Shown here in pieces: positions 14,975-23,044 of a stretch of DNA of 64,000 nucleotides (position 1 is its first letter; every line of letters starts with the position of its first letter). Position numbers and translations under genes: made by a program. The stretch is from the NCBI GenBank assembly GCA_913060875.1, contig CAJXSL010000007.1, positions 202,769 to 266,768 on the forward strand, read 5' to 3'. The notes beneath the pieces are model-generated. The model saw only the letters and a list, made by a program, of their open reading frames with translations, was not told where the DNA came from and did not search any database. Source of the DNA: an uncultured Desulfobacteraceae bacterium (GTDB lineage: Bacteria > Desulfobacterota > Desulfobacteria > Desulfobacterales > UBA5852).

Positions 14975-15826
14975 ATGAATGCTTCAATCTTGACGTCATG
15001 GCCGGAATTTCGCGAACTGGCGGGGCTCGACGAGGAACCCCTGGGGCTGTTTTACACGGACCAGGAGCCGTCCGAGGGGTTTTCACCGCGGCCCGGCCGA
15101 TTGCCGACCCGGGGAAAGGAAATAAAAGGGGCAATCGACTGGCAGGAAGTTTTCGGCGGTTTCTCCTGCGCCCTGGGCCACATCTGGCGGGCCCGTAAAA
15201 AAAGGATCGCCGCCTATTTTTCTTCAGAGCAGTTCGGATGTCCCGGCGGTGCGTTCTGGATGGGTTTCATGAAGCCCCAAACAGATGCGATCATGCATTA
15301 TATCTCCACCGGCATACCCAATTGGATGGACGGCGAGTTGTATTGCGACTCGCCGGACACCATCAAGCAAATTTTCGAATATGTGGATCCCCGGCCCGCC
15401 CCCCGGAAATACTGTGTCGTCAAACCCATCGGCCAATTCGCCGGGGATGAAACCCCGGAACTGGTGATGGTGTTCACCCGTCCGGAGGCGCTGTGCGGGC
15501 TTCACCAGCTCGCTACGTTCGTGACCGGGGACCCCGAGGTGGTCATGTCGCCCTGGAGCGCGGCCTGCGGCGGCCTGGCCGCCTGGCCGCTGCATTATCT
15601 GTCAAAGGGGCAAACCAAAGCCGTCATCGGCGGCTGGGATCCATCGGCCAGAAAATTCTTTCAAACCGACGAGCTTTCCTTTACGATACCCTATCCGATG
15701 TTTGTGGAAATGCTCGCGCGCGGTCGGGAATCGTTTCTGACCACCAAAACCTGGCAAACGGTCAAAAAGAAAATCGCCCGCAGCCGCAACGCATGGCGCG
15801 CGCCCAGGGAAAACACGCGTGCATAA
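14975..15826 (+). CDS. DUF169 domain protein
   Basis: This 283-residue cytoplasmic protein of the DUF169 family has no known biochemical function. The recognisable parts are EPLGLFYTD near the N-terminus, SSEQFGCPGGAFWMGF near residues 86-102, CVVKPIGQF in the middle, and the Cys-bearing WSAACGGLAAWP. The conserved cysteines could bind metal or heme; this is speculation. It starts 27 bases after the MarR stop with AAGGAGG upstream and is likely the MarR target gene. Confidence 0.8.
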   Translation: MNASILTSWPEFRELAGLDEEPLGLFYTDQEPSEGFSPRPGRLPTRGKEIKGAIDWQEVFGGFSCALGHIWRARKKRIAAYFSSEQFGCPGGAFWMGFMKPQTDAIMHYISTGIPNWMDGELYCDSPDTIKQIFEYVDPRPAPRKYCVVKPIGQFAGDETPELVMVFTRPEALCGLHQLATFVTGDPEVVMSPWSAACGGLAAWPLHYLSKGQTKAVIGGWDPSARKFFQTDELSFTIPYPMFVEMLARGRESFLTTKTWQTVKKKIARSRNAWRAPRENTRA

Positions 15827-15836
15827 AGGAGCACCC

Positions 15837-16172
15837 GTGGTATCGCAAGAAGAACGGCGAAACGCGATCCGGCACCCCAGGCTGGAAAACTACCGCGTGG
15901 AAATCAAGCTCGTGGGTCAGCCGATCTACCAGTTCCGGGTCACGGATGTATCCACCAAAGGCGCCGGCCTGCTGATCAGCAGGGACTCCGCATTTTTAAA
16001 GCTGATCGAAGTGGGGCAGGAACTGGACGTCAATTTCATTTCGCCCCAGGGCTTCCAACCCGCAGGCCTGCACAAAGCGGAAATCCGGCACATCACCGAC
16101 AACAGCCACAACAAATACCGCGGCGCCCTGCTGGTGGGCATTCAGATCAGGGAGTGCCTGGAAACCTCCTGA
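15837..16172 (+). CDS. PilZ-domain protein (c-di-GMP receptor)
   Basis: This 111-residue protein is essentially one PilZ domain. RRNAIRHPR near the N-terminus corresponds to the RxxxR c-di-GMP-binding motif, and VTDVSTKGAGLLIS corresponds to D/NxSxxG. It probably reads c-di-GMP and passes the signal to a partner that is not evident here. The frame is open from GTG 15819, overlapping the DUF169 gene, but GTG 15837 has AAGGA at normal spacing and was preferred. Confidence 0.8.
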   Translation: MVSQEERRNAIRHPRLENYRVEIKLVGQPIYQFRVTDVSTKGAGLLISRDSAFLKLIEVGQELDVNFISPQGFQPAGLHKAEIRHITDNSHNKYRGALLVGIQIRECLETS

Positions 16173-16704
16173 CGGCATTCCGATAGCTTCCCGCCGGGGA
16201 TTCACGCAAACCGCATGTGCAACTGCATCGGCGACAGGCCCTAAATCAAGCGCCGACACGCTGATTTTTCCCTTCCATTATTTTATAGTATATGCTTATT
16301 AATTCGGCATGTCTGCCAACCCGAATATTTCATGAAATTTTTTCTACACAAAAATTTTTATGCAATAAATCAAACCCATAAGCGTTATTCGGGGTATGAT
16401 TTTCCCGTGACAGTTTGTAATCTGCGTCGTTTTCCAGGAACGCAGAAAAAATTTCACCCTGCGGGCGCGTCCGAGATGTCCATTGGCTGCGTTATCAGGG
16501 GCTTGCGGTAGCAGAAGTACAGCGGCGCCCCTGATGCCTTGCCCATGAACATCTCGAAGGCGTGAAATATCCGGGCAAAGGCCGTCCAAGAAACGTCCAA
16601 TCTGCCTGAATCAATAAAAAAACGACAATATGCCGCATCATCGGCAGCCAGTGATTGTTTTGAGGGGGACACAGGATCAACCTTAAAAGCGAAAGGGGGT
16701 TGTT
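16173..16704. other. non-coding region upstream of the selenium cluster
   Basis: This 532-bp gap holds the 257-bp repeat described separately and an AT-rich stretch (16261-16310). No gene is supported. A minus-strand frame of 325 residues crosses it but runs antisense to the peroxiredoxin. The promoter for the selenoprotein cluster must lie here, probably in 16577-16690, but no clear hexamers were seen. Confidence 0.5.
16318..16574. repeat. 257-bp palindrome-ended repeat, copy A
   Basis: The ends AACCCGAATATTTCATG and GAAATATCCGG are imperfect inverted repeats. Inside, CGAGATG/CATCTCG and ATCAGGGGC/GCCCCTGAT nest as further stems, so the right half can fold into a branched hairpin. A second copy lies at 57235-57490; the last 120 bp differ at about ten positions by eye, while the left halves are more diverged. 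There is no transposase, which fits a non-autonomous MITE-like element. Confidence 0.8.
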
Positions 16705-17430
16705 ATGCCAGAAGAGGTAGATGTTGGTTGTGCCAGACCGACCGGAGGGCCGGTTGGTGAAACTGTACCTGAAGAGGACGAGCCTATCGTGGAAGCCATT
16801 TACAGCAAGGAGGAAACGACCATGATTCAAGTGGGAAAAAAAGTGCCTGATTTTACGGCACCGGGATATCATCAGGGCAAATTCATGTCGACGACCTTGT
16901 CGGAGTACCTTGGCAAGTGGGTACTGCTGTGCTTTTACCCGGGTGACTTCACATTTGTATGAGCAACCGAAATTTCGGCAGTTGCCGAAAAATATGCCGA
17001 GTTTGAAAAACTGGGCGTCCAGATTCTCTCCATGAGCATCGACAGCGTTTTTGTCCATAAAATGTGGGATGATCACGAGCTCTCGAAAATGGTCAAAGGC
17101 GGTGTCCCCTTCCCCATGCTGTCCGATGCCGGCGGCAAGGTCGGCAAAATCTACGGTGTATACGATGACGATGCCGGGGTCGAAACCCGCGGCCGTTTCA
17201 TTATCGATCCCGACGGTGTTCTGCAGGGCTACGAAGTGCTGACACCGCCCGTGGGACGCAATGTCATGGAAAGCATCCGCCAGGTGCAAGCCTTTCAACT
17301 GATCAGGGAAAGCCAGGGCAAGGAAGCGACCCCGTCCGGGTGGAAACCCGGGAAAAAGACGCTCAACCCCGGGCCGGATCTGGTAGGCAAAGTCTGGGAG
17401 GTCTGGAAAACGGACATGGCCTTCGACTGA
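16705..17430 (+). CDS. selenocysteine-containing peroxiredoxin
   Basis: This AhpC/Prx-family peroxidase is interrupted by one in-frame TGA at 16960-16962. The TGA falls exactly at the peroxidatic cysteine: FYPGDFTFV-U-ATE corresponds to FYPxDFTFVCPTE. Strong homology resumes in the same frame (LGVQILSMSIDSVFVHKMW; RGRFIIDPDGVLQGY). The usual C-terminal resolving Cys (VCPxxWKPG) is replaced by ATPSGWKPG, so the enzyme would be of the 1-Sec type. GTG-free ATG 16705 gives a 39-residue acidic extension (DVGCARPTGGPVGE) with a GGGGG site; ATG 16822 has AAGGAGG and is the alternative start. Confidence 0.9.
16963..16985 (+). promoter_or_regulatory. candidate bacterial SECIS hairpin, peroxiredoxin
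   Basis: GCAAC (16963-16967) pairs with GTTGC (16981-16985) directly after the UGA, enclosing the self-complementary CGAAATTTCG. A stem-loop immediately 3' of the UGA is what bacterial SelB requires to insert selenocysteine. Confidence 0.6.
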
Positions 17431-17625
17431 TGCAGCCCCCACGCATTCAAAGGTGAAACACGCCAAGACCATGCTGGGGTATCAAGCCGTTTGTCGCTTC
17501 CACTTGCCACAATAAACATGATATCCCGGCATCTTTTAAAATTCAGGCCCCTTCCGCAGGCCGGAATGTTTTGGCAACGGAACGGTTTACCCTACCCCAA
17601 AAATTCCAACCGGAGGGAACACCCC

Positions 17626-18459
17626 ATGCGCTGGAAACAATTCTTCACACCGGCAGAATCGATGCCTGCCACGGAAGCCAAAACCTTCATGGCGGAGAAA
17701 TCCCAGGATGAATTCAACCTGGTCGATGTTCGCCAACCCAAGGAATACGAAGCCCACCACATACCCGGCTCCAAACTGATTCCCATTGCCGACCTGGACA
17801 AACGGCTCGACGAAATCGATCCTTCCAAGCCGACACTCGTATATTGAGCGGTTGGCGGGAGGAGCCGTGTCGCTGCTCAAATGCTTTCAGGCAAGGGGTT
17901 TGACAATGTGATCAATATGGCCGGCGGCATCAAGGCCTGGGACGGCCACATCGCCGTCGGCGGCGAAGATCTGGGCCTCGAATTGCTGACCGGTGAGGAA
18001 TCCATCGAAGAGACGCTCGTGGCCGCCTACTCGCTCGAGGCCGGGCTGCGCGACTTCTACCTGTCGATGATCGCCAAAGTGCCGCAAGCGGATGTCAAAA
18101 GCCTTTTTCAAAAACTCTCCGACATCGAAACATTGCACCAGAACCGCATCTTCGATGAATATCTTCAGGTTTCCGGGAACACCCTGAGCCGCGAAGACTT
18201 TGACAAAAATTTGGTCGTGAGCGCCGTAGAGGGCGGGCTGACCACCGATGAATATATCCGGATGTTTCAGCCGGACATGGAATCGGCCGTGGATGTCATC
18301 TCCCTTGCCATGTCGATCGAAGCCCAGGCCCTGGATATGTATACCCGCGCCTCGGAACGCAGTACCGATGCACGCAGCAAAGAGGCCTTGCAGCGAATCG
18401 CGGAAGAAGAGCGCGGCCATCTGGAACAGCTCGGCAAACTCATGGATAAGAGGGTCTAA
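17626..18459 (+). CDS. selenocysteine-containing rhodanese fused to a ferritin-like diiron domain
   Basis: The N-terminal domain (residues about 10-115) is a rhodanese: NLVDVRQPKEYEAHHIPGS, then TLVY-U-AVGGRSRVAAQ, then NMAGGIKAW. An in-frame TGA (17845-17847, codon 74) replaces the catalytic cysteine of the CxxGxRS loop. The frame continues unchanged into a four-helix ferritin/rubrerythrin-like domain (residues about 125-275) with helix ligands SLEAGL, IETLH (ExxH), SIEAQA and EERGH (ExxH), a complete diiron set. The start follows CGGAGGG. It sits 195 bp after the Sec peroxiredoxin and two bases before a flavoprotein. Sulfur- or selenium-transfer linked to peroxide reduction is inferred. Confidence 0.85.
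17848..17873 (+). promoter_or_regulatory. candidate bacterial SECIS hairpin, rhodanese
   Basis: Directly after the UGA, GCG (17848-17850) can pair with CGC (17871-17873), and GGC (17854-17856) with GCC (17864-17866), leaving a G-rich apical loop GGGAGGA. The stem is short and has an internal loop, but its position is right for SelB. Confidence 0.5.
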
Positions 18460-18461
18460 CA

Positions 18462-19574
18462 ATGGGGAAACATCTGGTCCTTATCGGCGGCGGCCATGCC
18501 CACATGGTCACGCTGGCCAAGCTGCATACCTTTATTGAGAAGGGGCACCGGGTCACCGTTATCGGCCCTTCCGACCATCACTATTATTCCGGTATGGGGC
18601 CGGGCATGCTCGGGAAGACTTACACCCCGGCCGACATCCGGTTCAGGACCCGGCATGTGGTGGAAAAACAGGGGGGAACGTTTATCTGCGATAAGGCGAC
18701 CAAAATTATCGCCGCTGAAAAACAGGTGGTTCTGGCCTCCGGGGAGAAAGTTGGCTACGATATCATTTCCTTTAATGCCGGCAGTTATGTCCCCCGCCTT
18801 GACCTTGCCGAGGATGCCCAGGACGTCTATTCGGTGAAACCCATTGAAAGGCTGATGGAAGCCCAGGCCCGCATTCTGGCACTGGCGGCCCGAAAAAAAA
18901 TCACCATCGGCATCCTGGGCGGCGGCCCCTCTTCCGCTGAAGTGGCCGGCAATATCTGGCAGCTGACACAAAATGCCCAGGGGCACCGGCCGGCCATCAA
19001 AATCTTCGCCGGCAAGCGGTTTATGTCACGCTTCCCGGGCAAGGTTTCTGCCAAAATAAAAAGAATCCTTACCCAGCGGGGTGTCGCCATCAACACGGAC
19101 GGCTATGTGCAATCCGTTCAGTCAGGGGCGGTAACCCTTGCCTCCGGCGCTACGCATAATTTGGATTTCATCTTTCTGGCCATGGGGGTGAAGCCCAACC
19201 CCATCTTCCGAAACTCGGACCTGGCCACAGGGCCGGATGGCGGCCTGCGTGTCAACGAATGCCTTCAGAGTGTCGATCATCCGGAGATGTTCGGCGGCGG
19301 CGATTGCATCTATTTCGAAAAACAGCCCCTCGACAAGGTCGGCGTATATGCGGTCCGCCAGAATCCGGTGCTCTATCACAACCTCATGGCGGCCCTGGAA
19401 GACACACCGCTGCAGCCCTTCGATCCGGGCGGCGACTACCTGCTCATCTTCAATCTGGGGGGCGACAGTGGGGTTTTGCGCAAACGCTGGCTGCTGATGG
19501 ACGGCAAACTGGCGTTCAAGGTGAAAGATTATATCGACCGCAAATTCATGAAAGAATTCCAGGCCATCGAATAA
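18462..19574 (+). CDS. FAD/NAD(P)-dependent oxidoreductase like the NDH half of NDH-SelD fusions
   Basis: This 370-residue two-dinucleotide-fold flavoprotein has LVLIGGGHAHMVTL at the N-terminus for FAD, IGILGGGPSSAEVAG near residue 150 for NAD(P)H, and MFGGGDC near residue 283. The C-terminus KVKDYIDRKFMKEF resembles the end of the NADH-dehydrogenase-like module found fused to selenophosphate synthetase in some organisms, but no SelD domain follows. There is no catalytic CxxC. It starts two bases after the Sec-rhodanese, so they are co-translated. It is a plausible electron donor or sulfide/selenide oxidoreductase for the cluster. Confidence 0.85.
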   Translation: MGKHLVLIGGGHAHMVTLAKLHTFIEKGHRVTVIGPSDHHYYSGMGPGMLGKTYTPADIRFRTRHVVEKQGGTFICDKATKIIAAEKQVVLASGEKVGYDIISFNAGSYVPRLDLAEDAQDVYSVKPIERLMEAQARILALAARKKITIGILGGGPSSAEVAGNIWQLTQNAQGHRPAIKIFAGKRFMSRFPGKVSAKIKRILTQRGVAINTDGYVQSVQSGAVTLASGATHNLDFIFLAMGVKPNPIFRNSDLATGPDGGLRVNECLQSVDHPEMFGGGDCIYFEKQPLDKVGVYAVRQNPVLYHNLMAALEDTPLQPFDPGGDYLLIFNLGGDSGVLRKRWLLMDGKLAFKVKDYIDRKFMKEFQAIE

Positions 19575-19927
19575 TAAGCCTGTCCCAAATCAACACCAGG
19601 GCCGTCGAGGTTGGGACTTGCCGCCATTGGGCTTCGGGTTTTGGCAAGCCACCAAGGGCCACAATCCGCTGGTAAGCCGCTCGAAAAGACCAAACAATAA
19701 GTGGTCGCCGGTCCGGTACCACCGTCATGCCAGAATCCCCAGTGCCTGAAATTGTTTCATTTTTCGGAACCGGTCTCCCCGTGACTTGACATTTATTTGT
19801 AATAGATAAGGTTTAATGCAGGTCGGCAGGCATTCAATTTCACCGTTCGGTGACGCATTTGGCAGCCAACCCCTGAATCAAAGACTTAAAAATTATTGCT
19901 CCTCGCTTTGCAGAGGACGGAGGCACG
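19575..19927. other. non-coding region after the selenium cluster
   Basis: A GTCCCAA/TTGGGAC inverted repeat (about 19580-19617) follows the flavoprotein and may end its transcript. TTGACA at 19786-19791 precedes an AT-rich stretch but has no -10 at ideal spacing. No gene is supported in these 353 bp. Confidence 0.4.
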
Positions 19928-20539
19928 ATGCAACTTAGGCAAGGATTGCATACCTGTATGCTTGTTTTCCTCATCCTTCTGATGATGGGGCATCTCAGTG
20001 AAGCCCGGGCGGCGGATCCATCCTTCGACTGCGACAAGGCGGATGGCTCAATCGAGGAGCTGATCTGTCAGGATGAGCAATTGACCGCTCTGGATCGCCG
20101 GCTGGCCGAGGTCTACAGGGCTGCCGCTCGCAAAGCCGCCAATGAAAAGCCGCCCGTGCTCAAGGCCGAACAGCGCGGGTGGATCAAGGGGCGCAACGCA
20201 TGCTGGAAAAGCGACGATACCCGAAGCTGTGTTGAAACCGCCTATCGCCTGCGCATCGCCGAGTTGCAGGCCCGCTATCGCCTGGTGCCTGAAAAGGGCC
20301 CCTTCTGGTTCGCCTGCGACGGCAACCCAAGCAACGAGGTGGTCGTCACCTTTTTCGCGACCGAGCCGCCGACCCTGATCGCCGGGCGCGGCGATCAGGT
20401 GTCGTGGATGATTCAACAGCCCTCCGGCAGCGGCACCAGGTACCAGGGTCGCAACGAAACATTCTGGGAGCACCAGGGCGAAGCCACGATTGTGTGGGGC
20501 TACGATGCCCCGGAAATGCGCTGCGTGCGCAAACCTTAA
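19928..20539 (+). CDS. exported LprI/MliC-like double-domain lysozyme inhibitor candidate
   Basis: This 203-residue protein has a signal peptide (residues 1-29, ending SEARAADP). Residues 31-115 match the LprI-type fold: SFDCDKADGSIEELICQD, LDRRLAEVY, RGWIKGRNACW and a paired-Cys pattern. Residues 125-203 look like MliC (FACDGNPSNEVVVTFF; GTRYQGRNETFWEHQGEATI; MRCVRKP). Both families inhibit lysozymes in other bacteria. The fusion suggests defence of periplasmic peptidoglycan. GGAGG precedes the start. Domain assignment is by eye from spaced cysteines and motifs. Confidence 0.75.
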   Translation: MQLRQGLHTCMLVFLILLMMGHLSEARAADPSFDCDKADGSIEELICQDEQLTALDRRLAEVYRAAARKAANEKPPVLKAEQRGWIKGRNACWKSDDTRSCVETAYRLRIAELQARYRLVPEKGPFWFACDGNPSNEVVVTFFATEPPTLIAGRGDQVSWMIQQPSGSGTRYQGRNETFWEHQGEATIVWGYDAPEMRCVRKP

Positions 20540-20635
20540 ATGCGTTGGGGGAAAATGGCCCTCGCGGTATTTCAACCGGCTAGCCGATAGCCCCCCCAAT
20601 GACCCCATCTGACTTTTCGCAAAGCCTGAAGTTAT

Positions 20636-22024
20636 ATGGAATCCATGGATAGCAACATGTCGCGCTACAAGATCCCGTCTTCATCCGCGAAGGGCTTACG
20701 GCACATATCGGCCGTCACGATGGCCCTTGTATGCGTGTTGGCCCTCTCCGGTTGCACAACGTTTCATACCGGTGGCTCCTACCAGCCGGAATCGATCAAC
20801 GCGGTCCGGTTCCGCGATCGGGCGGTGTCGAAGGCGGATGAGGCCGTGCGGGTGACAGTGGCCGTTCCCACGGCTGAGGAAGCCCGATCCCTGTTCGACG
20901 TCGACCTGATCAACAAGGAGATCCAACCCGTATGGGTCAAGGTCGAAAACCACAGTGACCAGGCCTACTACCTGCTCAGTACCGCCACTGATCCGAATTA
21001 CTTCTCGCCTCTCGAGGTGGTCTATGCCCTGCGGGGCGGTCTCTTTGGCGTCTATCGGGATGAGATGGAGCGCCATTTCCGGGAAATGACCTTCCAGAAC
21101 CCCATCCTGCCGAACACGGCCGTGTCGGGCTTCATTTATACCAATCTCGACGAAGGCGAAAAGGTGGTCCAGATCGACCTCATTGCCGCGGAGCAAATCA
21201 AGTTCTTCACGTTTTTCGTCCAGATCCCGGGAATGCGGGTCGACTACCGCAAGGTAGACTTCGATTCGCTATACACCACGGAAGAGATCATCGATGTCGA
21301 TGACGACGCCCTGCGTGCGACCCTGGAGGCCCTGCCGTGCTGTACCAGCAACGAGGACGGCTCGCGGTTCGGCGATCCCGCCAACCTCGTCATTATCGGC
21401 GACTTCAAGACCATTACAGCGGCTTTCGCCCGCCGGGGATGGCTGCCGGCCGAAGAGACCTACGCCACCGCCGTGTGGAAAACCATCAAGTCGTTTTTCT
21501 TCGGTTCGCGCTATCGGTACTCGCCCGTCAGTCCGCTGTTCTACGATGGGCGTCGCCACGATTTCGCCCGCCAGAAACCGCGCCACAACATCCACGAGCG
21601 CAACCACCTGCGCTTGTGGTACAGCCCCTTGCGGTATCAGGGCAAGCCGGTTTTTATCGGTCAGGTCAGCCGGGATATCGGGGTCCGCTTCACATCCGAA
21701 GCCTGGCCGCCGGTCACCCACAAGATCGATCCGGACATCGACGAGGCCCGCTACGCCCTTATCGAGGATTTGATCTACTCCCAGATGTTGGCCAGGGTCG
21801 GTTTTGTTAAAGGCGTCGGGCGTGCCAGGCCTTCCGAACCAAGAACGAACCTGACAGGAGATCCCTATTTCACCGATGGATTTCGTGCCGTCATGATACT
21901 CGACCAGGGGCCCATCGCCCTGGACCAGATCCGATCGCTCAACTGGGAAGCCCCTAAAAGCTTTCAGATTGGTGCTTCCAAGGATTCATCCGCGGGTTGC
22001 GGCCTCGTTTTGGAGTGTCCATGA
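20636..22024 (+). CDS. LssY C-terminal-domain lipoprotein
   Basis: This 462-residue envelope lipoprotein has the lipobox LALSGC (Cys near residue 40). Residues about 250-420 resemble the LssY C-terminal domain: DPANLVIIGDFKTITAAFARRGWLPAEE, then PLFYDGRRHDFARQ and RNHLRLWYSP, with GKPVFIGQVSRDIG. The domain is of unknown function and is found with PAP2 phosphatases and lipid-linked proteins. The ribosome-binding site is weak; ATG 20657 is an alternative. The stop overlaps the next gene by four bases (ATGA), so the TAXI protein is co-translated. Confidence 0.75.
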   Translation: MESMDSNMSRYKIPSSSAKGLRHISAVTMALVCVLALSGCTTFHTGGSYQPESINAVRFRDRAVSKADEAVRVTVAVPTAEEARSLFDVDLINKEIQPVWVKVENHSDQAYYLLSTATDPNYFSPLEVVYALRGGLFGVYRDEMERHFREMTFQNPILPNTAVSGFIYTNLDEGEKVVQIDLIAAEQIKFFTFFVQIPGMRVDYRKVDFDSLYTTEEIIDVDDDALRATLEALPCCTSNEDGSRFGDPANLVIIGDFKTITAAFARRGWLPAEETYATAVWKTIKSFFFGSRYRYSPVSPLFYDGRRHDFARQKPRHNIHERNHLRLWYSPLRYQGKPVFIGQVSRDIGVRFTSEAWPPVTHKIDPDIDEARYALIEDLIYSQMLARVGFVKGVGRARPSEPRTNLTGDPYFTDGFRAVMILDQGPIALDQIRSLNWEAPKSFQIGASKDSSAGCGLVLECP

Positions 22025-23013
22025 AAAGGAAACGGATATTGGTTGGGGTTGCCTGTTGTCTGGCAATCTTTGTTCTCATTGCCGGCCCGTATGATCTTCG
22101 CGCCGAGGAGATGTTTATCACCATCGGCAGCGGCGACATCTCCGGGGTCTATTTCCCCGTGGGGTTGGCCATGGCCAGGATGCTCAATGAAAAGCGCTCA
22201 GCCCACGGAATTCGGGCCGTGGTGGAATCGACGAACGGTTCCACGTTCAACTTGAAGGGGGTCTTGGCCGGGTATCTCGAATTCGGCCTGGCCCAGTCGG
22301 ATACCCAACACCAGGCCGTCAACGGACGGGTGGCATGGCAAGATAAGGGCCCGCAGAGTGAGCTGCGTTCCGTTTTCAGCCTCCATCACGAAGCGGTGAC
22401 CCTGGTTGCGGCGGTCGATGCCGGAATAACCACGCTTGCCGATCTCAGGGGCAAGCGCGTCAGCCTCGGCAATCCAGGCGTAAGCGAGCACCGCATCATC
22501 TTGAACGTCCTGGAGGCTGCGGGGATCGACCCCAAGCGGGATATCATCCAGTTCGACGTCATGGCCTCCAATGCGCCCGTTTTGATGGAAGATAACCGCC
22601 TGGACGCCTATTTTTTCACGGTGGGTCATCCCAGCGAAACGATTTACAAGGCCCTGTCCGGTAAACGCAAAGCCCGCATTGTCCCCATTTCCGGCCCCGA
22701 CATTGACCGGTTGGTGGCTGAAAAAAATTATTACATTCCCAGCACGATACCGGTGAAGCAGCTCTATCCGGAGGTGGGGGATCAGCCGGATGTACCCACC
22801 ATGGGCGTTGTCGCCATTCTGTGCACCTCGACCCGGGTTTCGTCGGATGTGGTGTACGCGCTAACCAGGGAAATATTCGAAAACTTTGAAACATTTCGTA
22901 ATCAGCATCCGGCGCTGACCCGTTTGACCAAGAAGGGGTTCCTCGCCGGGCAGAGCGCCCCGCTGCATCCCGGCGCGCTCAGGTATTTCCGGGAAACCGG
23001 GCTGATGCCCTAA
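22021..23013 (+). CDS. TAXI-family TRAP transporter solute-binding protein
   Basis: This 330-residue periplasmic binding protein has signal peptide residues 1-29. The family marks are TIGSGDISGVYFPVGLAMARML, VESTNGSTFNLKGVLAG, AGITTLADLRGKRVSLGNPGV and DAYFFTVGHPSETI. TAXI proteins normally deliver organic acids such as glutamate or 2-oxoglutarate to a fused TRAP permease, but no permease gene is nearby, so it may be an orphan binding protein or work with a distant permease. ATG 22021 overlaps the LssY gene stop; the longer frame from 21997 lacks a signal peptide. Confidence 0.88.
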   Translation: MKRKRILVGVACCLAIFVLIAGPYDLRAEEMFITIGSGDISGVYFPVGLAMARMLNEKRSAHGIRAVVESTNGSTFNLKGVLAGYLEFGLAQSDTQHQAVNGRVAWQDKGPQSELRSVFSLHHEAVTLVAAVDAGITTLADLRGKRVSLGNPGVSEHRIILNVLEAAGIDPKRDIIQFDVMASNAPVLMEDNRLDAYFFTVGHPSETIYKALSGKRKARIVPISGPDIDRLVAEKNYYIPSTIPVKQLYPEVGDQPDVPTMGVVAILCTSTRVSSDVVYALTREIFENFETFRNQHPALTRLTKKGFLAGQSAPLHPGALRYFRETGLMP

Positions 23014-23044
23014 CAACTGAAACCAAACGGCAGCGAATGTCACC

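Noticed and set aside
16454-16672. Minus-strand frame within the repeat encoding ARIFHAFEMF-K-ASGAPLY, also seen at 57370-57552
   Set aside because: It occurs in both copies only because the repeat is conserved. Amino acid changes between copies are frequent and mostly non-synonymous, and the flanking codons are unrelated.
16495-17472. Minus-strand 325-residue frame through copy A of the repeat and the peroxiredoxin
   Set aside because: It overlaps the Sec-peroxiredoxin in antisense and has no ribosome-binding site or family features. The frame only looks long because the true plus-strand gene is broken by UGA.
16822-17847. Treating the UGA codons in the peroxiredoxin and rhodanese genes as pseudogene stops
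   Set aside because: Both occur at the catalytic cysteine, each gene has exactly one, no frameshift is needed, and downstream homology is intact with a hairpin next to each codon. Random decay would not place them so.
18462-19574. Calling the flavoprotein selenophosphate synthetase
   Set aside because: Only the NADH-dehydrogenase-like half is present; no SelD ATP-binding or catalytic Cys/Sec domain follows.
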